From: Brettanomyces bruxellensis
Lineage: Eukaryota; Ascomycota; Pichiomycetes; Pichiales; Pichiaceae
Assembly (NCBI RefSeq): GCF_011074885.1
Contig: NC_054688.1
Coordinates: forward strand, 248,001 to 312,000
Reading direction: 5' to 3'
Length of the DNA: 64,000 nt
Both the position numbers and the translations under genes were made by a program. A model generated the notes under the pieces. It was not told the origin of the DNA. It made no database searches and worked only from the letters and a program-made list of their open reading frames with translations. Shown here piece after piece: positions 10,418 through 20,042 of the stretch (its first letter is position 1; each line of letters begins with the position of its first letter).

Positions 10418-10612
10418 TTATATTTGCTTACAGAAGAAATTTTGCTTCCAAGTGCATTTTACTAGTTGTGACAGGATAAATGTGGATCAAGCTGATTCAT
10501 CGCCTACCGTATCTTCTTTTCGGATTGGTACCATAATTTTGCTTATTTTGTCAAGAATGTATTATTAAATGATATGTACACAAATATATCTTTCCCCGCT
10601 GACGAATATTAT

Positions 10613-12151
10613 CTATAAGTTTTCTAGCACTTTTTTGGCGAAGTAAAGGACTTTGTAATCGTATCCATACTGTGCCATGATTTGAAATCCTCTAGATTCT
10701 CCGCCAAATGGAATATTTAAAGTTGGGATTCCGGCTAGAGATGCAGGAATAGTTAAAACATCATTAAGGTATGAATCAACAACCCTCATTTTAGAATAAT
10801 TGCACACAAGTGGAGGAATAGAAACAGATGTAGGGCATATGATGAAATCCACCCCCTCGGCATTAATATTGTCATTTGGAAAAAGTACATGCCTGTCTTT
10901 GAACACAGAATTAAACTCATTAACCAATCTTGATCTGAGCTTCGTAGCCTTCATAAAATGACTGTCGTATCCATAAGATGAAAGGGAAAACGTTCCTAAA
11001 ATAATTCTTCTTCGGACCTCCTTACCAAATCCTCTGTATCTAGTTTCGGTAAACTCAGGAACGGTATCACTAAATTTATCTGATCTATAACCATATCTAA
11101 TTCCATCAAACCGAGATAAATTTGAAGATGCCTCTGCAGTAACTAGAGTATAATATGCCGGAAGTGCAATTTTTATTGAGGGAATTGAAATCGGATAAAT
11201 ATCAATTAGTTTGCAGTTTCTCAACAGTCCCAAGAAACGGCTCCACACCTTTCTTATACCTGGGCGCATATCACTGAGTAAAAACTCAATTGGTATACCA
11301 ACCTTAAACTTCTCACCATCTTTTTCCCATCTATCTTTATCGCCAATTCTTTTATTACTAGCAAGCGATGTTGGATCATTTTTATCATGAACATCCAACT
11401 GTTTAAATATTTGGCTAATTAACTCAATTCGTTTTGAGATTATGCCAACTGTATCTAAGCTCTGGGCATATGGAACCAAGCCCCATCTAGATATTCGTCC
11501 ATATGATGGTTTATATCCGAATGTGGATGTATAACAAGCAGGGAGACGAATGGATCCTCCAGTATCCGATCCGATTGCAAAATCTACCAAATTAGATGCA
11601 ACAGATGCTGCAGCCCCACCAGATGATCCACCAACAATTCTCATTTTTGGATCAATTTTATAATCTGTTCTGTGTTTCGGCCTTAAATAGCGGTGCTCTA
11701 GGTAGCGTGATGGATCCTTTGGCTTTTCATGAAGAATTTCAGCATTAATAGAATTATTGCTTTTCAAGGTCCAAAAAGCATTTTCAGTGTAACCGCACAC
11801 TATATCATGCTTTTGAGGATATAAAGGATTCAATGTAGGCCCAAAATGCGAGTTAAGAGTCGAATTTCCCATGCCAAATTCATCAAGGTTCGTTTTCCCA
11901 ATTATGGTAGTAGAACCACTATTCTCTAAAATATTAGCAACCGTCGAATCAAAAGGTGAGATATATCCATCCAAAATTCTTGATGAACATGTTGTTGGCT
12001 CTTTCGTAGTACAGAAATTGTCCTTTATTGATGCCCTCAACTTTGTGCTATGGTCCGAAGACAAATTTTGGAGTGGTAGTCGAATACTTGTAAAAATATT
12101 GTACCTGCTATTAATTCGTTTTAATTGGCCCAAGGGTACAGCCTTCGACAT
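10613..12151 (-). CDS. HER2: Mitochondrial glutamyl-tRNA(Gln) amidotransferase subunit A
   Basis: This is the GatA subunit of the mitochondrial GatFAB complex, which converts Glu-tRNA(Gln) to Gln-tRNA(Gln). The amidase signature is intact: Lys43 in SIKDNF, Ser176 in GGSSGG and Ser200 in SDTGGSIRLPA form the expected Lys/cis-Ser/Ser triad, with the usual spacing of 24 between the serines. Further conserved parts are NLDEFGMGNST, SLDTVG and TIPASLAGIPTLNIP. The 512 residues exceed the yeast length of about 464. A roughly 55-residue charged insert (about residues 115-170) lies between the FGMG loop and GGSSGG. No splice signals were seen there, so it seems to be real protein. Confidence 0.93.
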   Translation of the reverse strand: MSKAVPLGQLKRINSRYNIFTSIRLPLQNLSSDHSTKLRASIKDNFCTTKEPTTCSSRILDGYISPFDSTVANILENSGSTTIIGKTNLDEFGMGNSTLNSHFGPTLNPLYPQKHDIVCGYTENAFWTLKSNNSINAEILHEKPKDPSRYLEHRYLRPKHRTDYKIDPKMRIVGGSSGGAAASVASNLVDFAIGSDTGGSIRLPACYTSTFGYKPSYGRISRWGLVPYAQSLDTVGIISKRIELISQIFKQLDVHDKNDPTSLASNKRIGDKDRWEKDGEKFKVGIPIEFLLSDMRPGIRKVWSRFLGLLRNCKLIDIYPISIPSIKIALPAYYTLVTAEASSNLSRFDGIRYGYRSDKFSDTVPEFTETRYRGFGKEVRRRIILGTFSLSSYGYDSHFMKATKLRSRLVNEFNSVFKDRHVLFPNDNINAEGVDFIICPTSVSIPPLVCNYSKMRVVDSYLNDVLTIPASLAGIPTLNIPFGGESRGFQIMAQYGYDYKVLYFAKKVLENL

Positions 12152-12567
12152 CTTGAAAACAAAATTCTGCCCAATGCAATCAACCTCAGTCGCTGATATG
12201 ACAAAATGATTAAATAATATGCTACAGATTGGGGTGGATAAACAGAGCTATATTATTTGTGGGTGCTAGAAAGTGATAATTCTGATAGCATAAATATAAA
12301 GGGCGGAAATAAGCCAACAATCATGAAAAAAAAATTAAACGTCTGATAGAGAGCACTGAAAATTGATGTTTAAAAAGATCACATATCTTAGAATTACGGC
12401 TGTTATCTAATTGCGATTAACATTGCCAACAATACACACCAACGTAGAATCACACTATTTAATCAAGCAAGGATTTGTACACAATTGTGCCATTCTTCGG
12501 AAAATCCATCTGTCTTATTATAAATTTTGATTTTTGTGCTTGTTGGTAATTTTAACTTACAATCAGT
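12152..12567. promoter_or_regulatory. Divergent promoter HER2/BRE2
   Basis: The 416-bp AT-rich spacer separates two divergently transcribed starts. No specific site could be assigned. Confidence 0.45.
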
Positions 12568-13914
12568 ATGCCAGAGAAATCCGGTAAAGAAGTAAGATAT
12601 AGAAACAATTTACAGAAGAGGAAGAAGCAGAGAGTCATTTTACGACTAAAGCCGTTATCTTGTTCACAGCATGATTTGGATTCTAAAGCAGAAGCTCCTA
12701 CTTTAGAGTCGAAAAAAACAATTGACGGCACTTCATATGGAACAACAGAGGAGGTTCCGTACGATAAACGGGGATTTAAGTACACACCATGTCGTCCAAA
12801 TCCATATTTTCACTCAACAAAATATTCTACGACAGATCTTCCTCCCTACAAAGCAAGATTATCATATTTCGATCGATCACAAGACACGCTGCTGAATAAA
12901 AACATGGATGAAGCTACGGTAGAACATGGATGGAGAAGCTGTAGAACAAATATAGGATTCAGAGAGGGCAAGTGGTATGTGGAGTACAAATTATTGAAGT
13001 CAAACGATGGTAAAAGCAACGTTCGTTTTGGTATAGCACGTAAAGAAGCCAGCGTTGAAGCACCAGTGGGATATGATGGATATGGCTATGGATTTCGGGA
13101 CAAAGGAGGTGAAAAGGTTCACTTAAGCAAGCCAATCAAATTTCTACAGGGTGGGGAGGAGTTCCACTCAGGTGATGTTATTGGGCTTCTTGTGGAATTA
13201 CCAGATATGAAAACACAAATGGAAATAGCAAAACGTCAAATCAGAGATAGAACAACTACAGATCCAGAGGAGGAGGAAAAGTTGGAGGAGCAGAATATAG
13301 CTGAGAAAGAGAAGAAAAACAATGAGAATCTCGACGAGCCAGATTTCACCCAGGTTGGTGTAATTAGAGATGCCGTTCCGATTAAGTACAGAAACAAACT
13401 TTTCTTTGAACAGTATGAGTATACATATTCAATGCCGATGGATCACCTTCTGTATCCTGTGACGGTGTTTGGCGAGAAGGCTGTGCGGGATAAGAAGAAG
13501 TTCAAGCCGGCAAAGCTTCCAAATTCGAGAATAACACTATACAAGAACGGAGAAAAGAAAGGTGTGGCATTTGAAGGACTTTTTGCATTTCTACCGCCAT
13601 GCTCTGAACAAGAGCAACTCAACATCAATCTTCACAGAGAGTACAACAAGTTCTATGTGGGAAGAGATGATGGCTCGTTGGGGTATTATCCTATGGTAAG
13701 CTGCTTCGATGGTGGTAGAGTCAGGATCAATACTTCCGGTGTATTAGAATGTGTGCCGGAAGACTTAAAACAGGATCTTAACGGTGGCAGCATTCAACTA
13801 TTCAGCAGCAGGTACAATGGTGTTATAGTTGAGGGCTACACATACGATCTCGTGGACGAGACTGTAAACAGATACCTCGATCGGATGGAAAGTATACTTA
13901 AAGCAAATTCATAG
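12568..13914 (+). CDS. BRE2: COMPASS subunit Bre2 (Ash2-like SPRY protein)
   Basis: Bre2 is the Ash2L homologue in the Set1/COMPASS histone H3K4 methyltransferase, where it pairs with Sdc1. The 448-residue protein has a basic N-terminus and the Ash2-type entry motif RGFKYTPCRPNPYF (about 68-81). A split SPRY domain begins near residue 118 (HGWRSCRTNIGFREGKWY) and includes VRFGIARKEA, GYDGYGYGFRD and FHSGDVIGLLVELP. A charged insert (about 220-255) interrupts the SPRY fold, as in the yeast protein. The second half carries ITLYKNGEKKGVAFEGL. The gene is convergent with NSE1, leaving only 27 bp between the ends. Confidence 0.93.
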   Translation: MPEKSGKEVRYRNNLQKRKKQRVILRLKPLSCSQHDLDSKAEAPTLESKKTIDGTSYGTTEEVPYDKRGFKYTPCRPNPYFHSTKYSTTDLPPYKARLSYFDRSQDTLLNKNMDEATVEHGWRSCRTNIGFREGKWYVEYKLLKSNDGKSNVRFGIARKEASVEAPVGYDGYGYGFRDKGGEKVHLSKPIKFLQGGEEFHSGDVIGLLVELPDMKTQMEIAKRQIRDRTTTDPEEEEKLEEQNIAEKEKKNNENLDEPDFTQVGVIRDAVPIKYRNKLFFEQYEYTYSMPMDHLLYPVTVFGEKAVRDKKKFKPAKLPNSRITLYKNGEKKGVAFEGLFAFLPPCSEQEQLNINLHREYNKFYVGRDDGSLGYYPMVSCFDGGRVRINTSGVLECVPEDLKQDLNGGSIQLFSSRYNGVIVEGYTYDLVDETVNRYLDRMESILKANS

Positions 13915-13941
13915 ACAATTATATATATATGACACGAATAA

Positions 13942-14916
13942 CTACGAGAAATCAACAACATCTTCTAAACTTCCGGTGCAGTCTTTGCCGGGACAAGACA
14001 CATCATTCTGGTGTGCAACTTTATAAAATTGATAACATTTGGAATGAAAACGGACCGGACAATCTGCAACTTTACACTCCAAACCTCTTACAAGTATTTG
14101 ACCGCAGGCCAAACAAGTGGAAACAGAGGGGTACCTTTCCTTCAAGTAATCCTTTAATTCCAATAATGATCTTGGCGTAAGACTGTACGATGTATCAAAT
14201 AACTCAAACCATCCATCCAAAACTAATCGTGTCATCAATTGTTCGGCCTCAACCATGCTGTATCCAAATCCAGATCGGATATTGTTGAGGGTGTCATATC
14301 TCGCGATGGAATAATGTTCGCGTCTCGATGATGTGTCCTCGTCACCAGTACTGTCACCAAACGTGAGATCAAGTAAAAACGAGATCACCTTCATCTCTTT
14401 TTCACTGAAAGACGTTGATATTTGTAACACTTTCGTGGATTTCCTGTTAATTAGTGTGTAAATGTACGCTGCCTCGTCTGTGCTTGATTCGACATCGTCT
14501 GTACTGTTTTCATCAATCATTCTTTCTATGCATAAGTTGAGGGGAGTAAGCCTCCTATTAAGAACTCCCATTGTGTTCAAAACTTCGATATCATCTAATC
14601 GCTTTCTCACTTGTATTCTTAATTGTCGATTTTCACGGCTATTTTGACGCTGTTCATTTTGTTCTTCCACATCATCATCAGTTTTATTTTCATTTCTTTC
14701 TGTTTCGGCTTCATTTCTATCATCATTTCCACTTTCTTGTCGGCGTTTTATAGTTTTTTCATCTATAACAATGTCTGCAACTGCATCCCCAACAAATCGC
14801 GTCAATTTATGTGAGTCTATACTTTTCACCTGCAATAGTAATTGAAGAATTGCTTGATGAAGCTCTCCATAATCTTTAGTAATCGCCAAAACTCTCGCTT
14901 CTTCCGATTCATCCAT
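13942..14916 (-). CDS. NSE1: SMC5-SMC6 complex subunit Nse1
   Basis: Nse1 is the RING-like, winged-helix subunit of the SMC5/6 genome-stability complex, working with Nse3 and Nse4. The first true ATG is at 14916; five further in-frame codons upstream begin at a GTG. This gives 324 residues. The N-terminal part has an acidic low-complexity stretch (about 75-100). The middle contains winged-helix-like segments (YTLINRK, SFSEKEMKVISFLLDL, LLELKDYLKERYP). The C-terminus is the variant RING: CLACGQ, CKVADCP, FHSKCYQF and CPGKDC. An MCB-type element lies about 120 bp upstream. Confidence 0.9.
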   Translation of the reverse strand: MDESEEARVLAITKDYGELHQAILQLLLQVKSIDSHKLTRFVGDAVADIVIDEKTIKRRQESGNDDRNEAETERNENKTDDDVEEQNEQRQNSRENRQLRIQVRKRLDDIEVLNTMGVLNRRLTPLNLCIERMIDENSTDDVESSTDEAAYIYTLINRKSTKVLQISTSFSEKEMKVISFLLDLTFGDSTGDEDTSSRREHYSIARYDTLNNIRSGFGYSMVEAEQLMTRLVLDGWFELFDTSYSLTPRSLLELKDYLKERYPSVSTCLACGQILVRGLECKVADCPVRFHSKCYQFYKVAHQNDVSCPGKDCTGSLEDVVDFS

Positions 14917-15366
14917 TTTGAAGATCAGCACCCAAACTTATTCAAAGATTCCATGAATTTATATCCATCTATTGGTACCTAAAGTGTGAAACTCATAATT
15001 ATAGATCTTGGGCCAAATAATGGAGGTTGAGAGACGGAACGCGTTGATTTGTTTTGCGCCGATCGACTCGATGCACGTAGCTTTTTCCAGCTTTTTATTT
15101 TATTTTTTTTTTAATTTGCTTCGCTGTGTCAAGTTAAAAGCACTCAAAATTATAACACGTCCCAACCTGATCTGCTGATTCGATTACAGTGAATTATTGA
15201 AAACAGAAAAGACATACGTCAGCTTCAATATATTTGCGATTTGATTTCTTTGTATATTAAAACTTTACCGAGTGAACAGCAGAATATCGGGATAAGTTGC
15301 CTAGATAACATTTATTGACTGCTTCTAAATTGACATATTTATATTGGCATACGTACCATCTTAAAT
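14917..15366. promoter_or_regulatory. Divergent promoter NSE1/YIP1
   Basis: The 450-bp spacer between divergent starts holds the MCB box described separately and a T-rich tract at about 15091-15115. Nothing else was identified. Confidence 0.5.
15038..15045. promoter_or_regulatory. MCB-type box (AACGCGTT) upstream of NSE1
   Basis: The palindromic octamer contains ACGCGT, the MBF (Mbp1/Swi6) site of yeast G1/S genes. It is about 120 bp from the NSE1 start and about 320 bp from the YIP1 start. NSE1, a replication and repair gene, is the likelier target. Function is inference. Confidence 0.5.
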
Positions 15367-16164
15367 ATGGCTTATTATCAACAGGGATTAAACAATAATA
15401 GCAATGCCAATATATATACACAGCAGAATATGGGCAATGGTTTCAATCAACTGGGTGTCCAGCAGAATTCTGGCTTCTTTAATTCTGGAAACACGGAAAG
15501 TTCTAATATGCCAACTGGATCAATGCAGACATCCTTGAACTTTAATGAGACTTCAGGGGAGCATAATCCGAACCAACTTAGCAAGGGTTTATTGGCTGCA
15601 TTTTCAACATCCGGATATCCGGGAGAGCCCCCATTATTAGAGGAATTGGGTGTAAACTTTGGCCACATCAAAGGGAAAACGCTGGCAGTCCTAGGGTTTA
15701 AATCAAGAAGTATTAGTGAAGATGTGATTCAGGATTCAGATCTAGCGGGTCCAATTCTTTTTTGCCTCCTATTTGGAATTCTTCTTCTCCTTTCAGGCAA
15801 GACGCATTTTGGATACATATATGGTATTGCACTTTTTGGTACTATTTCATTACATTTATTGTTCAGACTAATGTCTAACAACTCTGGTCCTGGAGGGCTT
15901 GATCTGCTTAGAACAGCTTCTGTTTTAGGGTACTGCCTTCTTCCATTAGTATTACTCAGTGCATTGGCGGTTGTGCACGATTTAGACAACACTTTTGGAT
16001 ACGTATTAGGAATTATTGCAATTTTCTGGTGCACATACTCGTCATCAGCATTTTTCGTGAGGGTTTTACAGCTAACGAATGCAAGATTACTAGTAGCATA
16101 TCCATTAGCAATGTTTTATTCTGTTTTTGCGCTCATGGCAATATTTGTGGAGAAGAAAGTTTGA
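15367..16164 (+). CDS. YIP1: Yip1, Rab-interacting Golgi membrane protein
   Basis: Yip1 binds Ypt1/Ypt31 GTPases and Yif1 and is needed for COPII vesicle biogenesis and ER-Golgi traffic. The 265-residue protein has an Asn/Gln-rich cytosolic N-terminus (residues 1-75) and the Yip1-specific block EPPLLEELGVNFGHI followed by KTLAVLGFK. The conserved DSDLAGPILFCLLFG motif follows, then about five membrane segments, with GYCLLPLVLLSAL near the third. The S. cerevisiae protein is 248 residues. The start is the first ATG and the N-terminal composition fits the family. Confidence 0.93.
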   Translation: MAYYQQGLNNNSNANIYTQQNMGNGFNQLGVQQNSGFFNSGNTESSNMPTGSMQTSLNFNETSGEHNPNQLSKGLLAAFSTSGYPGEPPLLEELGVNFGHIKGKTLAVLGFKSRSISEDVIQDSDLAGPILFCLLFGILLLLSGKTHFGYIYGIALFGTISLHLLFRLMSNNSGPGGLDLLRTASVLGYCLLPLVLLSALAVVHDLDNTFGYVLGIIAIFWCTYSSSAFFVRVLQLTNARLLVAYPLAMFYSVFALMAIFVEKKV

Positions 16165-16318
16165 TGCATACATATATTGATTAATTAACGGTCAAGACAA
16201 AAAATAAAGATCAAGTTGTCGCATACCATATGTCCTATTAGATTCAGGCGTAGCTAGCTATTGCAACATTAATAATAACATAAAATCCATAAATTAATAC
16301 GAACTATAAAATTATCCA

Positions 16319-18415
16319 TTACCAATGCTTATCACCAACATGCTCAAGTTTGTGCTTTCCATTTAAAGCCGGGATCAACAACTGAAACTGTTGTGTCTCT
16401 GATGAGGTGTTTTCTCTGTCAATTTCAACATGTAAGGAAGTAAGAAGAGAATCAGGATGAAGTGGATAAGCATTGTGTGTTTCAGGAGTAGACTCGCAGT
16501 CACATTTATCACTTGGCGGCGTAACTACCTCCAGCTCAGAAATTGGTCCTGCTTTAATAAGATCCCCTTGTTTAAAATTTTTAAAGTATTTCTGCTGATC
16601 ATGAGTTAAATTCTTCACAAGAATCAAGTCAGAAAAGTTTCTTGAATTAAAAAACAACTCATTTCCCCTTGCAGGCTTCTGAACTTTGTGTTTAAACAAT
16701 GGAATAACATCTTCTTTGGTTGACAAATCAAAAGTGTGCAACTTCGATCTCTTTTGAAGCATCGTTGCCATTCCATTTGGAGGAGGAGTATTCACAATAG
16801 CTGAAGAAATCACATTTATAATGAGACGAGGATCCTCGGCGGCCGTTTTTGGTATATGGTCTTGCTTTACTTTCTTGCCACATGTATACAACCTGGAAAA
16901 ACAGCAAAGATGAACATCACCACTTAAAATGGTAAGTCTAATACCATGTTCGGCTCCAAATTTCATTAAACGAGATACAAATCTGTTTCTTTCAGCCTTA
17001 TGATGTCTCGCACACCAGTGATCATTCAAGTCATCCAAAAGTTCAACTGACCCATCAAACTCATTCACTAGACCCTTGAAGATCCATCCCTTTCTTGCTA
17101 TCCATTTCAAAGGATACAATATCGGTGATTCCATAATGACCTCAGCCCAGACCATTCGTGGATAACAGATTGGAACTCCTAACTGCACCAAGAGATGCTT
17201 AATTTCTCCTTTTGAAGATGAAATTTCCCTCTCCAATCGCGAAAACACATGATTATAAGTACTTTCCGTACATATCTGTTTCTTGGTCCTTTCTGTTCGA
17301 CAGTCAAGAGCAATCATTGCAATTTCTTTGCCTAATCTGGCATAAACAGATCTAGACTCCTTTTGAATATATGGGCCGGGAGTTGTACCTAGAATCCATG
17401 ATTTTTCAATTGAAACATCTTCTTTGGGAAAGGTATGATGCTGAAATAACATATAGTATTTGAAAGCTGAACTTCCGACACCCTTAAACATGCTTTGGGA
17501 CATGGTAAATTTTGAATATGAGCCGAAACCATCAATAATATCGTGGTCATCAAACATATTAACCTGTGGAATCTGATGCATAACTTTGGGAAAGAGAATC
17601 TGACACGTCTTTCCAAGACTAATCTCCATATATCCTTTACCAAACCACTCAACATAATGATTCAAGTAATAATGATCTAAAGAAGCTCTCACAGAGGAAG
17701 ACATCTTCCAAAGTGAATGCTTTTTAATATGCTTTAACCAGCGCCTAAATTCTGGTGAGGAAAACTTAATCGAGTCGCAGTAAATCTGATCGCCTCCTCC
17801 AATCATCACGTGATAATGCAATTTATTGTGTTTTCTGAGTACATCAAGCCATAATGAACCTTTAAACGTGGAAATATCCGCTCCAAGAGAAAACCCATTG
17901 CATGAATAAGACATAATATTCATTGACTGCTCAATTGCAGGAAGATAGAACATGTAATCTGATCGAAATTCCGAGTTAATTGCATACTCCACTTTCTGCT
18001 CATAGCTTTTAAGATTCAAATTGACTGCATACCTGTAGAAGAGATAATCCTCCTCTTGATAAATTAACTTGCCTGGAAAGTTTCCAGTAACGACACAATC
18101 TGTTTCCATATCTTGTATTTCTGGCTCACTTGACCTGCCAATTTTGTAAATAATCTCTGGAATTTTACTTTCCGTTGTTCGTTCTGGCTTCTTTCGTGTT
18201 ACCAACAAAATCGATGCCCTATAATTATTCGAAGAACCTTCCAAACAGCCCAAAAATCTGATATTAGGGCCACATGCTACATGAATTGCTGGTTGACCAA
18301 CTATCTCATCATCTGGAACAGTCTGTATATTTTTGGGAATCGCTTTTTCCACTAGTTTTTGATATTGATCCGACGGAATAGGTTCAAACCAGCCGTTATT
18401 CTTGCTTTCGCACAT
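16319..18415 (-). CDS. PhoD-like metallophosphatase domain protein
   Basis: The 698-residue protein carries the metal-binding signatures of the PhoD-type phosphatase superfamily: GGGDQIYCD (206-214), FDDHDIIDGFG (288-298), the acidic ALDCRTER segment (about 369-376) and LSGDVHLCCF (497-506). Homologues occur widely in filamentous fungi and many yeasts but, as far as I know, not in S. cerevisiae. No signal peptide or membrane segment is visible, so an intracellular location is likely, unlike secreted bacterial PhoD. The N-terminal 150 residues look like the beta-rich domain of fungal members. Substrate is unknown. The gene is divergent from the FSH1-like gene. Confidence 0.85.
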   Translation of the reverse strand: MCESKNNGWFEPIPSDQYQKLVEKAIPKNIQTVPDDEIVGQPAIHVACGPNIRFLGCLEGSSNNYRASILLVTRKKPERTTESKIPEIIYKIGRSSEPEIQDMETDCVVTGNFPGKLIYQEEDYLFYRYAVNLNLKSYEQKVEYAINSEFRSDYMFYLPAIEQSMNIMSYSCNGFSLGADISTFKGSLWLDVLRKHNKLHYHVMIGGGDQIYCDSIKFSSPEFRRWLKHIKKHSLWKMSSSVRASLDHYYLNHYVEWFGKGYMEISLGKTCQILFPKVMHQIPQVNMFDDHDIIDGFGSYSKFTMSQSMFKGVGSSAFKYYMLFQHHTFPKEDVSIEKSWILGTTPGPYIQKESRSVYARLGKEIAMIALDCRTERTKKQICTESTYNHVFSRLEREISSSKGEIKHLLVQLGVPICYPRMVWAEVIMESPILYPLKWIARKGWIFKGLVNEFDGSVELLDDLNDHWCARHHKAERNRFVSRLMKFGAEHGIRLTILSGDVHLCCFSRLYTCGKKVKQDHIPKTAAEDPRLIINVISSAIVNTPPPNGMATMLQKRSKLHTFDLSTKEDVIPLFKHKVQKPARGNELFFNSRNFSDLILVKNLTHDQQKYFKNFKQGDLIKAGPISELEVVTPPSDKCDCESTPETHNAYPLHPDSLLTSLHVEIDRENTSSETQQFQLLIPALNGKHKLEHVGDKHW

Positions 18416-19262
18416 TTCTTTGGTAGGTTCTGAATTGTAGATTTGTAGAAGTGGTTTAGTTCAAAAATCGTTAAGAATACAGAGAGACCTTTTAAGGGGT
18501 ATAATAGTCTAAACAGTTAAGACAAAGAGAAATGCTGAATTTATTTTGGTACGAAATTTCCACATTATATGCAAATAGAGGGGTGTGAATGTTGTCATAA
18601 CGATATTTAAGGTAAGGCATTGAAAAAAAAAGGGTTCAAGGGAAGTAAAAAAAAAGTCTGGTAGAGCAATCAGGATGGTTAAAAGTGCAAATTTTTGAGA
18701 GACAGATTGTATGCACGTAGCCGTGCGGGGCGGAATGTAAAACTCTCGGGTATTTATTCGCATTGTTTCTGCAACGACAATAAAGGACAGCTATGGAGCA
18801 ATCAAAATCCACAATTTGTTAGAAACCAATCAAGATGTAATGCCTCTAGAGTTAGACGGACGTAATAAGGTGAAATTGTCATATCTTATTTAGTCACGGG
18901 AAGATGTTGGAGTAAAAAATATTTTCCGATTTAGTCTCAAAGGCTCAATGGGTTGACAACCGAAAAGAAATATCATTTATTGTTGCAATGGTAGAATTTT
19001 ATTTCATTTACTTTCTTTATTATTCCTAGTTTTTACCATATGGCACTTCAGTTTTATTATTTTAGATTACCAGGTAGGGGCAGGCGGTGTTTCGAATGTC
19101 CGCCTGTCGGAGAAACCGATTTCCCCTAAAAAATTTTCAGATCCTCGCGGGTAGAATTTGAAATATCTAAATAGGAGATCCATCCTGTGCGTGCACTACA
19201 TGTTTGTTTTCCATGTTCCATAGCAAGAAATAATTGGCTAACTAAACAAGTGTACACATAAA
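18416..19262. promoter_or_regulatory. Divergent promoter, PhoD-like/FSH1-like
   Basis: The 847-bp spacer has no gene; one 84-codon frame lacks any motif. It holds a GC-rich dyad at 19081-19120, described separately, about 150 bp from the FSH1-like start. Confidence 0.5.
19081..19120. promoter_or_regulatory. Zinc-cluster-type CGG dyads upstream of FSH1-like gene
   Basis: An inverted repeat CAGGCGG (19081-19087) and CCGCCTG (19100-19106) places CGG and CCG 12 nt apart. It is followed at once by a second dyad TCGG-AGAAA-CCGA (19107-19119). Paired CGG/CCG triplets are the typical target of fungal Zn2Cys6 regulators. The factor is unknown; the DNA symmetry is seen directly. Confidence 0.45.
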
Positions 19263-20042
19263 ATGACTCCCAAGCAAGTTAAACAGATCAGAGGAACTGT
19301 TCTTGTTCTTCATGGGTTTGCTCAGAATGGTAAAAGTTTTGCCATTAAAGCATCCGGGATAAGAAAGGCATTCAAGAAGGCTGGTTATCATACTGTTTTC
19401 ATCGATGGACCTTTAAAGTTAGAGCCAGCAGATATGCCATTTGAGGTGAAGACAAATGGAACACCTTTTGCTGATTTGAATCTGAGGGGCTGGACTTACA
19501 CTCAGCCAGACAGGTTTAATATCCAACCCTCTTTGGATGTTGTTAGGGAGGCTTACAAAGAGCATGGACCGTTTATCGGCTTAATGGGCTTTTCTCAGGG
19601 TGCTGGTGTCTTAGGTGCCATTCTGTCAAGATATGCTGAAGTTGTTGGTGATGAGAAGGCAGCAGACTATTTGAAGTTTGCCCTTATCTATTCAGGATTT
19701 GTTTACACTGATAAGTCTATGGAGAAATTCTACGACAAGAAGATTGAACTTCCTACTTTGCATTTGATGGGTGAATTAGATACCGTTGTTAGTAATGATC
19801 GGTCACAGAAATTGGTTGACAGATGTCTCAATTCTACTATAATGAGACATCCAGGGGGACATTACGTGCCGAGTACTAAGCCTTTGTTGAGAAGTGAGAT
19901 TGCCTGGGTTCAGAATGTTGTTGATGGAAAGAATAACGAAGATGGTAAGGAGAAGCCAGAGGATGCAAAAAAGAAGGCTGCTGAGGATAAGAAGGAACTG
20001 GACGATTTGGCAAAACAAATGGCAAAGCTTGGTCAGGCTTAA
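19263..20042 (+). CDS. FSH1: FSH-family serine hydrolase
   Basis: The 259-residue alpha/beta hydrolase belongs to the Fsh1/Fsh2/Fsh3 family (human OVCA2-like), probable esterases with uncertain natural substrates. The fold is recognisable from VLVLHGFAQNGKSF, the nucleophile elbow GFSQG (Ser111), Asp173 in GELDTVV and His200 in HPGGHYVP. S. cerevisiae Fsh1 has 243 residues. The extra length is a Lys/Glu-rich C-terminal tail (about residues 218-250, DGKEKPEDAKKKAAEDKKE). Assignment to Fsh1 rather than Fsh2 is not certain. No targeting peptide is visible, so it is probably cytosolic. Confidence 0.88.
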   Translation: MTPKQVKQIRGTVLVLHGFAQNGKSFAIKASGIRKAFKKAGYHTVFIDGPLKLEPADMPFEVKTNGTPFADLNLRGWTYTQPDRFNIQPSLDVVREAYKEHGPFIGLMGFSQGAGVLGAILSRYAEVVGDEKAADYLKFALIYSGFVYTDKSMEKFYDKKIELPTLHLMGELDTVVSNDRSQKLVDRCLNSTIMRHPGGHYVPSTKPLLRSEIAWVQNVVDGKNNEDGKEKPEDAKKKAAEDKKELDDLAKQMAKLGQA

